A DNA stretch of 64,000 bases from Planktothrix tepida PCC 9214. GTDB taxonomy: Bacteria > Cyanobacteriota > Cyanobacteriia > Cyanobacteriales > Microcoleaceae. A program made the translations under genes and the position numbers. The DNA lies in contig NZ_LN889812.1 in NCBI RefSeq assembly GCF_900009145.1, positions 571,357 through 635,356 on the forward strand, in the 5' to 3' direction. Below, in pieces: positions 1-10,601 of the stretch (its first letter is position 1; each line of letters starts with the position of its first letter). The notes below the pieces were generated by a model. The model did not search any database. It was not told where the DNA came from and saw nothing but the letters and a program-made list of their open reading frames with translations.

Positions 1-496
1 ATCCCGCTTCAATTAACCAATGACGAGCGATCACAACATTTCCTGTCGCAAAATAAGCCGCAGAAAAATCTGTAATTTTATAAGGTTCAGACGTGGGATT
101 CTCAAAATTACAAGTATTAATCACTCGACCATAGGTAAAAATTTTATCTGAAGTTTTGTATCCTTCTGCTAATGTCTCTGCATGGGATTGTAAAAACGTT
201 TCTGTCACCACTAAATCACTATCAATAAAAATAATAGTCTCCCCTTTTGCCTGTTCTACCCCTAAATTTCTGGCAGCCGCTGGCCCTTGATGGGATTGAC
301 AAAATACCCGGACATGGGGCAATTTTAACCGATTTTCCTCTAACCAGATTAATGTGCCATCCGTTGAACCATCATCGACAACAACCACTTCATAATCGGT
401 AATCGGATAATGATATTGTTGTTGTTCTAAGGCTTGTAAACACTTTTGTAAAATCGGTAAACGATTATAGGTGGGAATGACAACACTTAAAAACAC
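1..496 (-). CDS. Glycosyltransferase family 2, partial (3' end outside window)
   Basis: The minus strand reads from a GTG at 496 into a typical GT-A family 2 N-terminus: SVVIPTYNR at the start, VVVVDDGSTDG about 45 residues in, then a GPAAARNLG segment and IIFIDSDLV, which carries the DxD-type metal and nucleotide-sugar site. An in-frame stop lies four codons upstream of the GTG, so no longer start exists apart from a rare ATA. The protein should transfer a sugar from a nucleotide donor to a cell-surface or secreted glycan; acceptor and linkage cannot be told. About 165 residues are visible and the C-terminus lies beyond position 1. It points away from argG, and the gap between them holds both upstream regions. 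Family is sure, substrate unknown. Confidence 0.9.
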   Translation of the reverse strand, partial: MFLSVVIPTYNRLPILQKCLQALEQQQYHYPITDYEVVVVDDGSTDGTLIWLEENRLKLPHVRVFCQSHQGPAAARNLGVEQAKGETIIFIDSDLVVTETFLQSHAETLAEGYKTSDKIFTYGRVINTCNFENPTSEPYKITDFSAAYFATGNVVIARHWLIEAG

Positions 497-670
497 AGTT
501 TTTATAACCTAAAACCTCAATCAATCTTATTATTAACTACTCACAGTCAGAAAATCTAGCCGCCTCGTGTTTCTGCGACCCTAAACTAAATATTCTCAAT
601 CCCTGACATCCAAAGAGCATCAAAGACGAGATAATGTAACATTTGGTTACTTCAGGAGAACATATTAATC

Positions 671-1873
671 ATGGGTCGCGCTGAAAAAGTTGTGCTTGCT
701 TATTCCGGTGGAGTGGATACCTCCGTTTGTATCCCCTACTTGAAAAATGAATTTGGCGTTAAAGAAGTGATTACCCTCGCCGTAGACTTAGGACAGGGGG
801 ATGAACTGGGGCCAGTCAAACAAAAAGCTTTAGACTCTGGTGCTGTAGAATCGTTAGTCATTGATGTGCAGGAGAGTTTCGTTAAAGATTACGCTTTCCC
901 CGCCATTCAAGCCAATGCGTTGTATGAAAACCGTTATCCTCTCGCTACAGCCTTAGCTCGTCCGCTCATTGCGAAAACCTTAGTGGAAGTCGCCGAAAAA
1001 TACGGTGCGGATGCTATTGCTCATGGTTGTACCGGAAAAGGCAACGACCAAGTGCGGTTTGATGTGTCTGTGGGTGCATTAAACCCGAAATTGAAAATTT
1101 TAGCCCCCGCGCGGGAATGGGGAATGAGTCGGGAAGAAACCATCGCCTATGGGGAAAAATTCGGTATTACATTCCCGGTGAAAAAATCCTCACCCTACAG
1201 TTTAGATAAAAACTTATTGGGAATTGCCATTGAAGCAGGGCCATTAGAAGATCCTTGGACGGAACCTTTAGAAGAAGTTTATGCAATGACAAAACCCATT
1301 GCTGAAACGCCTAACGAACCGGAATATGTTGAAATTGGGTTTGAGAATGGGGTTCCTATCAGTTTAAACGGGGAAACTATGAACGGGGTTCAGTTAATTG
1401 GAAAATTAAATGAAATTGCCGGAAATCATGGCATCGGACGCATTGACATGATTGAAAACCGTTTAGTCGGCATTAAATCACGAGAAATTTACGAATCTCC
1501 GGCGATGATTGTGTTAATTAATGCCCACCGAGATTTAGAAAGTTTAACGTTAACCGCCGATGTGACTCGGTATAAACGGGGCATTGAAGAAACCTATAGT
1601 CAGTTAGTTTATAATGGCCTGTGGTATAGTCCGTTAAAAGCAGCTTTAGATGCCTTTATCCAACAAACTCAAGCCCGAGTTTCTGGTACAGTTCGGGTGA
1701 AATTGTTCAAAGGAAATGCAACTGTTGTGGGTCGCAAATCTGAAAATTCTCTCTATAGTCACGACTTAGCAACCTATGGTTCTGAGGATGTTTTTGATCA
1801 CAAAGCAGCCGAAGGTTTCATTTATGTTTGGGGTTTACCGACTCGCGTTTGGTCGGAAAAAATGAGAGGTTAA
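671..1873 (+). CDS. argG: Argininosuccinate synthase
   Basis: Cytoplasmic enzyme that condenses citrulline with aspartate using ATP, giving argininosuccinate, the penultimate step of arginine synthesis. The 400-residue length is normal. The N-terminal ATP-pyrophosphatase loop [10 protein letters not shown] is at about residues 10-19, the [12 protein letters not shown] segment that contacts citrulline and aspartate near residue 119, and the [11 protein letters not shown] segment near 174. The ATG has AGGAGA 10 bases upstream, supporting this start. A 15-bp inverted repeat, GTAAC-N5-GTTAC at 636-650, lies just before the ribosome site. It resembles an NtcA box, but the spacer is nine rather than eight bases, so I do not claim NtcA control. 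The gene appears monocistronic and is followed by a hairpin. Confidence 0.98.
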   Translation: MGRAEKVVLAYSGGVDTSVCIPYLKNEFGVKEVITLAVDLGQGDELGPVKQKALDSGAVESLVIDVQESFVKDYAFPAIQANALYENRYPLATALARPLIAKTLVEVAEKYGADAIAHGCTGKGNDQVRFDVSVGALNPKLKILAPAREWGMSREETIAYGEKFGITFPVKKSSPYSLDKNLLGIAIEAGPLEDPWTEPLEEVYAMTKPIAETPNEPEYVEIGFENGVPISLNGETMNGVQLIGKLNEIAGNHGIGRIDMIENRLVGIKSREIYESPAMIVLINAHRDLESLTLTADVTRYKRGIEETYSQLVYNGLWYSPLKAALDAFIQQTQARVSGTVRVKLFKGNATVVGRKSENSLYSHDLATYGSEDVFDHKAAEGFIYVWGLPTRVWSEKMRG

Positions 1874-1882
1874 ATTCATCAG

Positions 1883-1904
1883 AGGGTGAGTCCTTGCTCA
1901 CCCT
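1883..1904. terminator. Hairpin downstream of argG
   Basis: AGGGTGAG (1883-1890) and CTCACCCT (1897-1904) form an 8-bp perfect stem with a six-base loop, starting ten bases after the argG stop codon. There is no T-run after it, so it may be a processing or repeat-derived hairpin rather than a strong intrinsic terminator. The rest of the gap to the amylase gene (to 2126) shows no gene. Confidence 0.45.
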
Positions 1905-2126
1905 ACGAGCCAATCAAAATATAATATGTCCCTGGTCTTCATATCGTTCAAACATTACCATATCAACAATCTCGCTAAATTTCTATAAAAGGTGTCTAGG
2001 ATGATTACTCTCAGTATAATATTCCCAGGGAAGGAGAAAGGCGATTATTTTAATCTAAATCAAAGGATTTAAGAGACTTAACCCCAAACCCAATCCATAC
2101 TTACGATTTTATATCAATGAGGGAAC

Positions 2127-3602
2127 ATGGCAAAAATTAATGGTGTGATGATGCAATATTTCCATTGGTATCTCCCGGCTGATGGAACCTTGTGGGATAA
2201 AACAAAAATTAACGCCCAAGAGTTAGCGGATGCAGGAATTACGGCTTTATGGTTACCCCCGGCTTACAAAGGCGCAAGTGGTGGAATGGATGTGGGATAT
2301 GCCGTTTATGATATTTATGATTTGGGAGAATTTGATCAAAAAGGGTCAATTAGAACGAAATATGGCACTCGTCAAGAATATTTAGATGCGATAAACAGCT
2401 TACATCAAGCAGGAATTGAAGTTTATGCTGATACGGTATTAAATCACAGAATCGGGGCAGATGGAACAGAAGTGGCAAAAGCAACTCCTTTTCCTCAATA
2501 TGATCGGAAAAATCCAAAAGGAGATTTACGAGATATTAAAGCTTATACTATCTTTAACTTTCCAGGTCGCCAAGGAAAATATTCTAAATTTGAGTGGCAT
2601 TGGTGGCATTTTGATGCTGTTGATTATGATGAATTTACCAAAGAATCAGGAACCGTTTATTTATTTGAAGGCAAAATTTTTGATGATTATGTTGCCTTGG
2701 AAAATGGCAATTTTGCTTATCTAATGGGAGCAGATTTAGATTTCCAATATGAAGAAGTCAGAACTGAAATTATCAACTGGGGGAAATGGTATCTCGACAC
2801 AACAGATGTGGATGGATTTCGCTTAGATGCTATTAAACATATTTCCGCTTGGTTTTTCCCAGAATGGTTGGATGCCATGGAAAAATATGCAGGTCGGGAA
2901 CTTTTTACCGTTGGAGAATATTGGGCGCCTGATACTGGCATCTTGAATTGGTATTTAGACACTGTTGGTCAACGAATGTCGGTGTTTGATGTTGCCCTTC
3001 ATTATAATTTTCATTATGCTAGTAAGGCTGGGGGATATTATGATATGCGGACGATTCTGGATGGAACTTTAATTAAAGGAAGTGCTATGAATGCCGTTAC
3101 TTTTGTTGAAAACCATGATTCTCAACCGTTACAAGCCTTAGAATCAGTCGTTGAACCTTGGTTTAAACCCTTAGCTTATGCCATTATTTTATTGCGTCAA
3201 GAGGGTTATCCTTGTATTTTTTATGCCGATTATTACGGTGCAGAATATGAAGATAAAGGACGGGATAGCAATACGTATAAAATTGTTTTACCCTCCCATA
3301 AAGAGTTTATTGATCAGTGTCTTTATGCGCGTCAAAATTTCTGCTATGGCTCTCAATATGACTATTTTGATCACCCCGATATTATTGGTTGGACTCGCTT
3401 AGGAGATGAACAACATCCGAAAGCAATGGCGGTGATTTTAAGTGATGGCCCAGAAGGAATTAAACCAATGGAAGTGGGTAAACCCAACACCAAATTTTAT
3501 GACCTGACGGGGAATATTCAAGCACCCATTGAAACAAATGATTCTGGTTGGGGTGAATTTTCTTGTAAAGGGGGTTCTGTTTCCATTTGGGTTCAGAAGT
3601 AG
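2127..3602 (+). CDS. Cytoplasmic alpha-amylase (GH13)
   Basis: A 491-residue glycoside hydrolase family 13 enzyme hydrolysing internal alpha-1,4 bonds of glycogen or maltodextrins. All four conserved GH13 regions are present: DTVLNH (region I, about residue 102), GFRLDAIKHI with the nucleophile Asp (region II, about 231), FTVGEYW with the acid Glu (region III, about 260) and FVENHDSQ with the transition-state Asp (region IV, about 328). No signal peptide is seen, and length and layout match the intracellular AmyS-type enzymes, so a role in glycogen or maltodextrin turnover inside the cell is inferred. The start ATG follows GAGGGAAC. Neighbours are unrelated to sugar metabolism. Confidence 0.95.
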   Translation: MAKINGVMMQYFHWYLPADGTLWDKTKINAQELADAGITALWLPPAYKGASGGMDVGYAVYDIYDLGEFDQKGSIRTKYGTRQEYLDAINSLHQAGIEVYADTVLNHRIGADGTEVAKATPFPQYDRKNPKGDLRDIKAYTIFNFPGRQGKYSKFEWHWWHFDAVDYDEFTKESGTVYLFEGKIFDDYVALENGNFAYLMGADLDFQYEEVRTEIINWGKWYLDTTDVDGFRLDAIKHISAWFFPEWLDAMEKYAGRELFTVGEYWAPDTGILNWYLDTVGQRMSVFDVALHYNFHYASKAGGYYDMRTILDGTLIKGSAMNAVTFVENHDSQPLQALESVVEPWFKPLAYAIILLRQEGYPCIFYADYYGAEYEDKGRDSNTYKIVLPSHKEFIDQCLYARQNFCYGSQYDYFDHPDIIGWTRLGDEQHPKAMAVILSDGPEGIKPMEVGKPNTKFYDLTGNIQAPIETNDSGWGEFSCKGGSVSIWVQK

Positions 3603-3774
3603 GGTTTTAAATTTCGGATTTTAATCAATTTCTAAGAGTGCGATAGTTTTTCAAACTTGAAAATAAGTTATAATAAATTCTGAACAAGCTGAGAATGTTA
3701 ATATTGATTAGATTTTTTAAGAGTCTTTTCTTGTTCAGAATTTTAACCCTCAAATATTTTGTTAACAAATTACC

Positions 3775-4146
3775 ATGCCTGATTTTATTGAACAACCCAG
3801 TCGAATTACAGCAGCAGGAAATAAACCAAAATTAATTGATGAATATATCGGACGAGTGAATAGTAAAACCGACGCAGTTAGTATCGCTTATATGAACTCT
3901 CCGGGGGGATGGATTGAACCGGGACAGCGACCAGAATTTGATGAATTTACAGTTGTTTTAAAGGGAGTATTACGGGTAGAATATGAAGGCGGTCAACGGG
4001 ATATTTTAGCAGGACAAGCGGTGATTACTTACAAAGGAGAATGGGTACGTTATAGTACACCAACGGAAGATGGTGCGGAATATGTGGCGGTTTGTATTCC
4101 GGCTTTTTCTCCTAATATTGTTCATCGGGATCAGGACATTAATTGA
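3775..4146 (+). CDS. Small cupin-domain protein
   Basis: A 123-residue single-domain cupin. The beta-barrel signature is visible in the middle (FDEFTVVLKGVLRVEYEGG, then DILAGQAVITYKGEWVRY), but the classic metal-binding histidines of cupin motif 1 are poorly represented, so metal binding is uncertain. Cupins of this size include EutQ-like and sugar-isomerase-like proteins and no specific reaction can be assigned. Its stop lies 19 bases before the cobN start on the same strand, so the two are probably co-transcribed. A link with cobalamin chemistry is only suggested by that position. Confidence 0.75.
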   Translation: MPDFIEQPSRITAAGNKPKLIDEYIGRVNSKTDAVSIAYMNSPGGWIEPGQRPEFDEFTVVLKGVLRVEYEGGQRDILAGQAVITYKGEWVRYSTPTEDGAEYVAVCIPAFSPNIVHRDQDIN

Positions 4147-4165
4147 TATTATTTTTGAATTAAAA

Positions 4166-7100
4166 ATGCACAGAATTGCAGCTACACCCGGAGGATGGAA
4201 CCCGGATACAGAAGGGGTTATTTTTATTGAACAAACCCCAGCACCCATTATTTTTTTAACGGCGGCGGATACAGACATTCAAACCTTAGCATCCCTAGGG
4301 TCTAAACTTCCAGCCAATTTTCCCAGTTTGCGAGTTACAAATTTATTACAATTACAACAACAATTAACCATTGATACCTATGCAGAAAAAATTTTAGAAA
4401 AAGCAAAAATCATTATTTTAAGATTATTAGGAGGACGTTCTTATTGGTCGTATGGGTTAGAAGTATTACAAGAAACTGTTACTAAAACTAAAGCACAATT
4501 AATTATTCTTCCGGGTGATGATCGTCCTGACCCGGATTTAATCAGTCATTCAACGGTATCGTTATCGATTGTTAATCAAGTTTGGCGATATTTAACCGAA
4601 GGAGGGGTTGATAATTTTACTCAAGCATTATTATTAATTGCTAATCATATTTTTAATAAAAATTATTCTGTTACTCCTCCAGTTGTTATCCCAAAAGTTG
4701 GTTATTATCAATGGAATTCTAATTTAAAATCTAAGAATTATATTGCTAAAGTTGGAATTATATTTTATCGCGCTCATTACCTATCTGGTAATTTAGATCC
4801 GATTGATTCCCTCTGTCAAGCCTTAGTTCAATATAACTTAGAACCCATTCCGATTTTCGTTTCTTCGCTGCGAGATCCTGATCTTCAAACGGAAGTTTTA
4901 ACCTATTTTCAACCTCAAAGAATTCAATTACTAATCAATACAACCAGCTTTTCAATTGCTTCAATTTCAGAAGATGGAAATCAACCGCCATTATTTACGT
5001 TAAATCTTCCGGTTTTACAAGTAATTTTCAGTGGGGGAACATTAGAACAATGGCAGAATAATTTTATGGGACTTTCCCCTAGAGATATAGCCATGAATGT
5101 TGCTTTACCCGAAGTAGATGGACGGATAATTAGTCGAGTGATTTCTTTTAAAGCAGTGGAAATTTGGAACCTGACTTTAGAAACTCATGTGGTTCGATAT
5201 GTTGCAGTTGAAAATCGGGTTGACTTTGTAGCAGAATTAGTAAAAAATTGGATTAATTTAAAACAGAAACCACCAGCAAAACGACGTATTGCCATTATTT
5301 TAGCTAATTATCCTTGTCGAGATGGACGGTTAGCAAATGGGGTGGGTTTGGATACACCAGCCAGTTGTATTAAAATTTTACAAGCATTAAAAAATGCTGG
5401 ATATTCTTTAGAAAATTATCCTGAAACCGGAGAACAATTAATTGATCAATTAACCTCTGGCGTAACAAATGATCCTGAAGGATGGGAGTTACGGTCTGTT
5501 TATCAAAGGTTATCTTTTGAAGACTATCAACAGTATTTTGCAACGTTACCTTTATCGGTTCAAACGGCAATTCATGACCGATGGCAGCATTATTATAACG
5601 AAAAACAAAAGATTTCTCAAGGGTTTGCTATTTCAGGAATTCAACTTAATAATGTTTTTATTGGTATCCAACCCTCAAGGGGATATGATCTAGATCCGAG
5701 TTTAAATTATCATGCACCGGATTTAGAACCCACACCCGATTATTTAGCGTTTTATTATTGGTTACGATATCAATTTAAAGCCAATGCAATTATTCATTTA
5801 GGAAAACATGGAAATTTGGAATGGTTACCCGGTAAAAGTGTAGGATTATCGGAAAATTGTTATCCTGAAATTGCATTAGGTGCGTTGCCAAATTTTTACC
5901 CCTTTATTGTTAATGACCCCGGGGAAGGAACCCAAGCAAAACGTCGTTCTCAAGCGGTAATTTTAGACCATTTAACACCGCCGTTAACCCGTGCAGAATT
6001 ATATGGATCATTACAACAATTAGAAGGGTTAATGGATGAATATTATGAAGCCCAAAGTTTAGATCCGTCTCGCTTATCGTTGATTTCAGAAAGAATTATT
6101 CAATTAATTCAACAGGAAAATTTAGAAGAAGAATTAGGTTTACCTAAATTTAGTAAAAAAGCGATTAATCAAGATAAAAATACTATTTTTAGTGAATTAG
6201 ATCGATATTTATGTGAATTAAAAGAAGCACAGATTCGAGATGGATTACATATTTTTGGGCAATGTCCCCAAGGTGAACAATTCAGGGATTTAATCATAGC
6301 GATCGCTCGTCATCCTGATGCTAAACGATTAGGATTAACTCGCGCCATTGCAGAAGATTGGCAGTTAGAATTTGATCCGTTAACCTCAGATTATGGGGAA
6401 ATTATTAATCAAACCATCAATGATAAATTCTGCCGAACTGTTGGGGATGGAGTAGCTATAATTGAAGAATATGCGATTAAATTAATTGAAAAATTACCAA
6501 ATTTTCAGAATCAAGGAAAATTTATTCAACAGGAATTAAACTGGATTAAGGACAACTTATTACCGAATTTATTAAAAACTTCTGAAGAAATTACCAATTT
6601 ATTAAAAGGTTTAGACGGTCAATTTATCCCCAGTGGTGCATCCGGTGCTCCTACAAGGGGAAAACCTGATGTTTTACCGACAGGACGCAATTTTTATTCC
6701 GTTGATATTCGAGCAATTCCAACAGAAACCGCTTGGAAAGTTGGGGAATTAGCAGCATCTGCATTAATTGAACGTTATACTCAAGAAAATGGAGAATATC
6801 CGCGTACATTAGGGTTATCCGTTTGGGGAACTTCAACCATGCGAACGGGGGGGGATGATATCGCCGAAGCCTTAGCATTATTAGGTGTAAAACCTGTGTG
6901 GGATTATCCTTCGCGGCGAGTAATTGATTTTGAAATATTACCCATTTCAATTTTAGGTCGTCCCCGTGTCGATGTCACCTTAAGAATTTCCGGGTTTTTT
7001 AGAGATGCGTTTCCTAATTTAATTGATTTATTTGATCAAGCTGTCATTGCTGTTTCTAATTTAGATGAACCGGAAGATCAAAACCCTTTGGCGGCACAAG

Positions 7101-7903
7101 TGAAACAAGAAACAGAATTATGGGTAAAAGAAGGGTTAACAACTGAACAAGCAAATTTGCGATCGCGCTTGAGAATTTTTGGATCTAAACCCGGTGCTTA
7201 TGGAGCAGGTTTACAAGGGTTAATTGAGTCGCAAAATTGGCAAGATGATCAAGATTTAGCAACGGCTTATATTAACTGGAGTAGTTACGCTTATACGAGT
7301 GCCAATTCTGGGTATCAACAGGGAATTTCTGCTTCTGAAGCCTTTCAAAATAGGTTAGAAAAGATGCAAATTGTTCTGCATAATCAAGATAACCGAGAAC
7401 ATGATTTATTAGACTCCGATGATTATTATCAATTTCAAGGGGGAATGACCGTTGCAGTTAGAACATTGACGGGGAAAAATCCTCAAACTTATTTTGGGGA
7501 TAATGCGATTCCTGAAAACCCAAAAGTGAAGCTTTTAAAAGAAGAAATTGCTAAAGTTTATCGTTCCCGTGTGATTAATCCTAAATGGATCGCTGGCGTG
7601 ATGCGACATGGCTATAAAGGAGCATTTGAACTATCAGCAACCGTTGATTATTTATTCGCTTATGATGTTACCGCCAGTTGTGTTGAAGATTTTATGTATG
7701 AAGGGGTAGCGAATACTTACATTTTTGATGAGAAAGTGCAACAATTTATTCAAGAAAAAAATCCTTGGGCATTACGCGATATGGCAGAACGATTATTAGA
7801 AGCCCATCAACGAAAAATGTGGCAAACAGCAAGTCAAGATATGATCGAACAGTTAAGAGCAATTGTTCATCAAGCAGAGGGAATGATTGAAGGGAAGGTT
7901 TAA
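4166..7903 (+). CDS. cobN: Cobaltochelatase large subunit CobN
   Basis: A 1245-residue homologue of the large chelatase subunits CobN and ChlH/BchH, which insert Co2+ (CobN) or Mg2+ (ChlH) into a tetrapyrrole with ATPase partners. CobN rather than ChlH is chosen from the N-terminus (MHRIAATPGGWNPDTEG) and from IHLGKHGNLEWLPGKSVGLS and YPSRRVIDFEILPISILGRPR further on, all characteristic of cyanobacterial CobN. A longer reading frame opens at 4070 inside the cupin gene, but the ATG at 4166 gives the conserved family start. The product is cytoplasmic and acts in cobalamin or pseudocobalamin synthesis, or under the chlorophyll-chelatase I and D subunits encoded elsewhere. It is probably transcribed with the cupin gene. 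Confidence 0.93.
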   Translation: MHRIAATPGGWNPDTEGVIFIEQTPAPIIFLTAADTDIQTLASLGSKLPANFPSLRVTNLLQLQQQLTIDTYAEKILEKAKIIILRLLGGRSYWSYGLEVLQETVTKTKAQLIILPGDDRPDPDLISHSTVSLSIVNQVWRYLTEGGVDNFTQALLLIANHIFNKNYSVTPPVVIPKVGYYQWNSNLKSKNYIAKVGIIFYRAHYLSGNLDPIDSLCQALVQYNLEPIPIFVSSLRDPDLQTEVLTYFQPQRIQLLINTTSFSIASISEDGNQPPLFTLNLPVLQVIFSGGTLEQWQNNFMGLSPRDIAMNVALPEVDGRIISRVISFKAVEIWNLTLETHVVRYVAVENRVDFVAELVKNWINLKQKPPAKRRIAIILANYPCRDGRLANGVGLDTPASCIKILQALKNAGYSLENYPETGEQLIDQLTSGVTNDPEGWELRSVYQRLSFEDYQQYFATLPLSVQTAIHDRWQHYYNEKQKISQGFAISGIQLNNVFIGIQPSRGYDLDPSLNYHAPDLEPTPDYLAFYYWLRYQFKANAIIHLGKHGNLEWLPGKSVGLSENCYPEIALGALPNFYPFIVNDPGEGTQAKRRSQAVILDHLTPPLTRAELYGSLQQLEGLMDEYYEAQSLDPSRLSLISERIIQLIQQENLEEELGLPKFSKKAINQDKNTIFSELDRYLCELKEAQIRDGLHIFGQCPQGEQFRDLIIAIARHPDAKRLGLTRAIAEDWQLEFDPLTSDYGEIINQTINDKFCRTVGDGVAIIEEYAIKLIEKLPNFQNQGKFIQQELNWIKDNLLPNLLKTSEEITNLLKGLDGQFIPSGASGAPTRGKPDVLPTGRNFYSVDIRAIPTETAWKVGELAASALIERYTQENGEYPRTLGLSVWGTSTMRTGGDDIAEALALLGVKPVWDYPSRRVIDFEILPISILGRPRVDVTLRISGFFRDAFPNLIDLFDQAVIAVSNLDEPEDQNPLAAQVKQETELWVKEGLTTEQANLRSRLRIFGSKPGAYGAGLQGLIESQNWQDDQDLATAYINWSSYAYTSANSGYQQGISASEAFQNRLEKMQIVLHNQDNREHDLLDSDDYYQFQGGMTVAVRTLTGKNPQTYFGDNAIPENPKVKLLKEEIAKVYRSRVINPKWIAGVMRHGYKGAFELSATVDYLFAYDVTASCVEDFMYEGVANTYIFDEKVQQFIQEKNPWALRDMAERLLEAHQRKMWQTASQDMIEQLRAIVHQAEGMIEGKV

Positions 7904-7980
7904 CTGGAACTTTTTCATTTATAATGATTTCAGAGAAAGCCCGATTAACCTAAACTATTTACGCCTAGCTAACAATTGCT

Positions 7981-9513
7981 ATGAGTCTATTGTCTATATT
8001 AAACTTGTTGATGCGATCAAAAGGTAAACATAGCTTAATGATCGCTACAGTTCCCTTTATTATCTTAACGGTTGGGTGTTCATCATTGAAACAATCTTCT
8101 CAACCTCCTGCTTCTTCTGAGACTGCGATCGCAGCTTCTATTATTCCCAATTCTCCGAAATTAGATGCCAACAAAATATTAGTGGGACAGGAAAATTTAT
8201 CGAATCAAACTCTTTCTAAATCTCAAACTTGTATTGAAGAAAATCATTTAGATGAATCGATGAAATTTGCTTTGCAAGCTGCTAATTTAGCCCAAACCGC
8301 TAAATCTAAATCAGAATGGGATGAAGTCGCCCGGTTATGGTTACAAGCGGTGGCGTGGATGCAAGCGGTTCCTGCTAATAGTCCTAAACGAGTATTTGCT
8401 GAGAAAAAAGTGATTGAATATATGCGAAATTTAGCTTATTCTCAACAGCAAGCCGCACGTTCGGGTTCCGTTGCTCAGTTTCCCAGTTTTGATAGTGAAC
8501 CGTTAGATCAACAATTACAATTATATTTATCTTATTTGAGTACCGTTGGTAGACCTGATATTTTAATTGTGGGCAGTTCTCGCGCCTTACAAGGGGTTGA
8601 TCCGGCACAAATGCAGCAAGCGTTAGCTAAAAAAGGATATCAAAATTTAAGGATTTTTAACTTTGGAGTTAATGGTGCAACGGCGCAAGTTGTCGATTAT
8701 ATTTTAAGAGAAGTTTTAACCCCAGAACAACTCCCTAAATTAATTATTTGGGCGGATGGAGTGAGGGCGTTTAATAGTGGTCGAATTGATCGCACCTATG
8801 AGGCAATTATGGCTTCACAAGCCCATCAAAAAATAGCGGCTGGAATTCGTCCCCAATTAGCTAAAGCTGAACCAAATTCTAAAACCAAATGTTATCAATT
8901 ACCAAACTCTTGTAAACTGAAAGACAACCCTAAATTTCAGTTTGAAACTTCTAGTTTTATTCAAGATTATGATTCTAGTTTAGCTGCAATTTCTAATGAT
9001 AATACTCTATCTAGCTATCAGAATTTATTCTATCGCCCTTCAGAATTTAATGTTTCTGCAACTCTTGTTTCTTTAGATGCCATTGAAGCCAATGGATTTT
9101 TACCTTTATCGATTCGGTTTAACCCCAAGACCTATTATCAGCAAAAACCTTATGTTTCTGGAGCTTATGATGGAGATTATCGAGCCTTTAATTTAGGAGG
9201 AGAACAAGCGAGAGCGTTTGATTCAGTTGTCGCTTTTGTTCGTTCTAATAATATTCAATTGGTGTTTGTGAATTTACCTCTCACGGATGATTATTTAGAT
9301 GGCACTCGCTGGTCGGCTGAAGTTGAATTTCAAGAACAAATGCAACAGTTATCTCAAGAGTATGGTTTTATTTTTATTGATTTATCTGAAAAGGCATTAA
9401 CTCAATATAATTATTTTGCAGATCCCAGTCATTTAAACCGTTATGGAGCTAGTATCGTTGCCCAAACAATTGTTGCTAACCCGTCTATTCCTTGGCCCCG
9501 TGCTAGATCTTAG
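7981..9513 (+). CDS. DUF1574-type SGNH-like lipoprotein
   Basis: A 510-residue protein with an N-terminal export signal ending in a lipobox (ILTVGC at about residue 33), so probably lipid-anchored. After a helical region with repeated Ala/Gln (about 75-160), the second half is SGNH-hydrolase-like: ILIVGSSRALQGVDP (block I with Ser), NFGVNGATAQ (block II Gly/Asn) and a C-terminal DPSHLNRYG, the Asp-x-x-His of block V. This matches the DUF1574 family common in cyanobacteria. An acyl-esterase role on envelope polysaccharide is inferred from fold only. It lies 77 bases after cobN and 152 before nadK, with no clear functional link to either. Confidence 0.75.
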   Translation: MSLLSILNLLMRSKGKHSLMIATVPFIILTVGCSSLKQSSQPPASSETAIAASIIPNSPKLDANKILVGQENLSNQTLSKSQTCIEENHLDESMKFALQAANLAQTAKSKSEWDEVARLWLQAVAWMQAVPANSPKRVFAEKKVIEYMRNLAYSQQQAARSGSVAQFPSFDSEPLDQQLQLYLSYLSTVGRPDILIVGSSRALQGVDPAQMQQALAKKGYQNLRIFNFGVNGATAQVVDYILREVLTPEQLPKLIIWADGVRAFNSGRIDRTYEAIMASQAHQKIAAGIRPQLAKAEPNSKTKCYQLPNSCKLKDNPKFQFETSSFIQDYDSSLAAISNDNTLSSYQNLFYRPSEFNVSATLVSLDAIEANGFLPLSIRFNPKTYYQQKPYVSGAYDGDYRAFNLGGEQARAFDSVVAFVRSNNIQLVFVNLPLTDDYLDGTRWSAEVEFQEQMQQLSQEYGFIFIDLSEKALTQYNYFADPSHLNRYGASIVAQTIVANPSIPWPRARS

Positions 9514-9665
9514 AAACCGGGTTTATTCAATAAAAAACTCGGCAGATTTGAGTTGAACCCTAACTTAATTTTAGCTCTACCAATCTAGTGTAATCAATTT
9601 ATCCAAATTTGGTAATCGATCAGGGATAATAATAACAAGACTTTGAGCAAAAATGGGATAGCGTC

Positions 9666-10586
9666 GTGGAAATTAAACAGGTTATTATCGCGCATAAAGC
9701 TAGAGATCCGTTAAGCCAACGCTGGGCGGAACAATATGCTAAATATTTAGAAAAGCAGGGATGTCATGTATTAATGGGGCCAAGTGGTGCTAAAGATAAC
9801 CCCTATCCGGTTTTTCTCGCTTCTAGTAACATTCCCATCGATTTAGCCATTGTATTAGGTGGAGATGGAACAGCCTTAGCCGCCGCTCGACATTTAGCCC
9901 CGGAAGGAATTCCAATTTTAGCCGCTAATATAGGGGGACATTTAGGATTTTTAACCGAGTATTTTGAAGATGTTGAAAATACAGAAGCCGTGATTGATAG
10001 ATTGTTTCAAGATCGTTATGCTGTGCAAAGTCGGGTGATGTTACAAGCGACTGTTTATGAAGGAAATCGCACGAATTTAGAACCCGTTAGTGATCGCTTT
10101 TTAGCTTTAAATGAAATGTGTATAAAACCAGCTTCTGCTTATCGAATGCCTACATCATTTTTAGAAATGGAAGTGGATGGAGAAGTTGTTGATCAATATC
10201 AAGGGGATGGTTTAATTGTGGGCACACCAAGCGGTTCCACTTGTTATAATACATCCGCCGGAGGGCCGATTTTACACCCTGGAATGGCAGCTATTACGGT
10301 TACTCCCATTTGCCCCTTAAGTTTATCCAGCCGTCCCATCGTTTTACCTCCCGGTTCAGTTGTTAGTGTTTGGCCGTTAGCTGACCCGGAACATGATACT
10401 AAACTCTGGATGGATGGGGTATTAGCAACGTCGGTTTGGCCCGGTCAACGGGTGGATGTTTCCATGGCAAATTGTGAGGCAAAATTTATTATTCTGCGTG
10501 AGAATTATTCGTTTTATCAAACTTTAAGAGAAAAATTACAATGGGCTGGGGCAAGAATTCGCCATATTAATAATCATCGGAATTGA
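9666..10586 (+). CDS. nadK: NAD kinase
   Basis: ATP-dependent phosphorylation of NAD to NADP in the cytoplasm. The 306-residue length is typical for cyanobacterial NAD kinases. The GGDGTALAAAR motif holding the catalytic Asp is near residue 60, NIGGHLGFL near 85, and the substrate segment GDGLIVGTPSGSTCYNTSAGG near 180. The start is the GTG at 9666, which gives the conserved VEIKQVIIAHK beginning; no ATG lies nearby upstream. Cyanobacteria often carry two NAD kinases; this window cannot show which one this is. Confidence 0.96.
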   Translation: MEIKQVIIAHKARDPLSQRWAEQYAKYLEKQGCHVLMGPSGAKDNPYPVFLASSNIPIDLAIVLGGDGTALAAARHLAPEGIPILAANIGGHLGFLTEYFEDVENTEAVIDRLFQDRYAVQSRVMLQATVYEGNRTNLEPVSDRFLALNEMCIKPASAYRMPTSFLEMEVDGEVVDQYQGDGLIVGTPSGSTCYNTSAGGPILHPGMAAITVTPICPLSLSSRPIVLPPGSVVSVWPLADPEHDTKLWMDGVLATSVWPGQRVDVSMANCEAKFIILRENYSFYQTLREKLQWAGARIRHINNHRN

Positions 10587-10601
10587 AGCTAGAAAAAACA
10601 A

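Noticed and set aside
636-650. NtcA-type site before argG
   Set aside because: GTA and TAC are separated by nine bases instead of the required eight, and no matching -10 box is at the right distance.
4070-4165. Longer start for cobN inside the cupin gene
   Set aside because: The conserved CobN N-terminus begins at 4166; the extra 32 residues are a frame-shadow of the cupin coding sequence.
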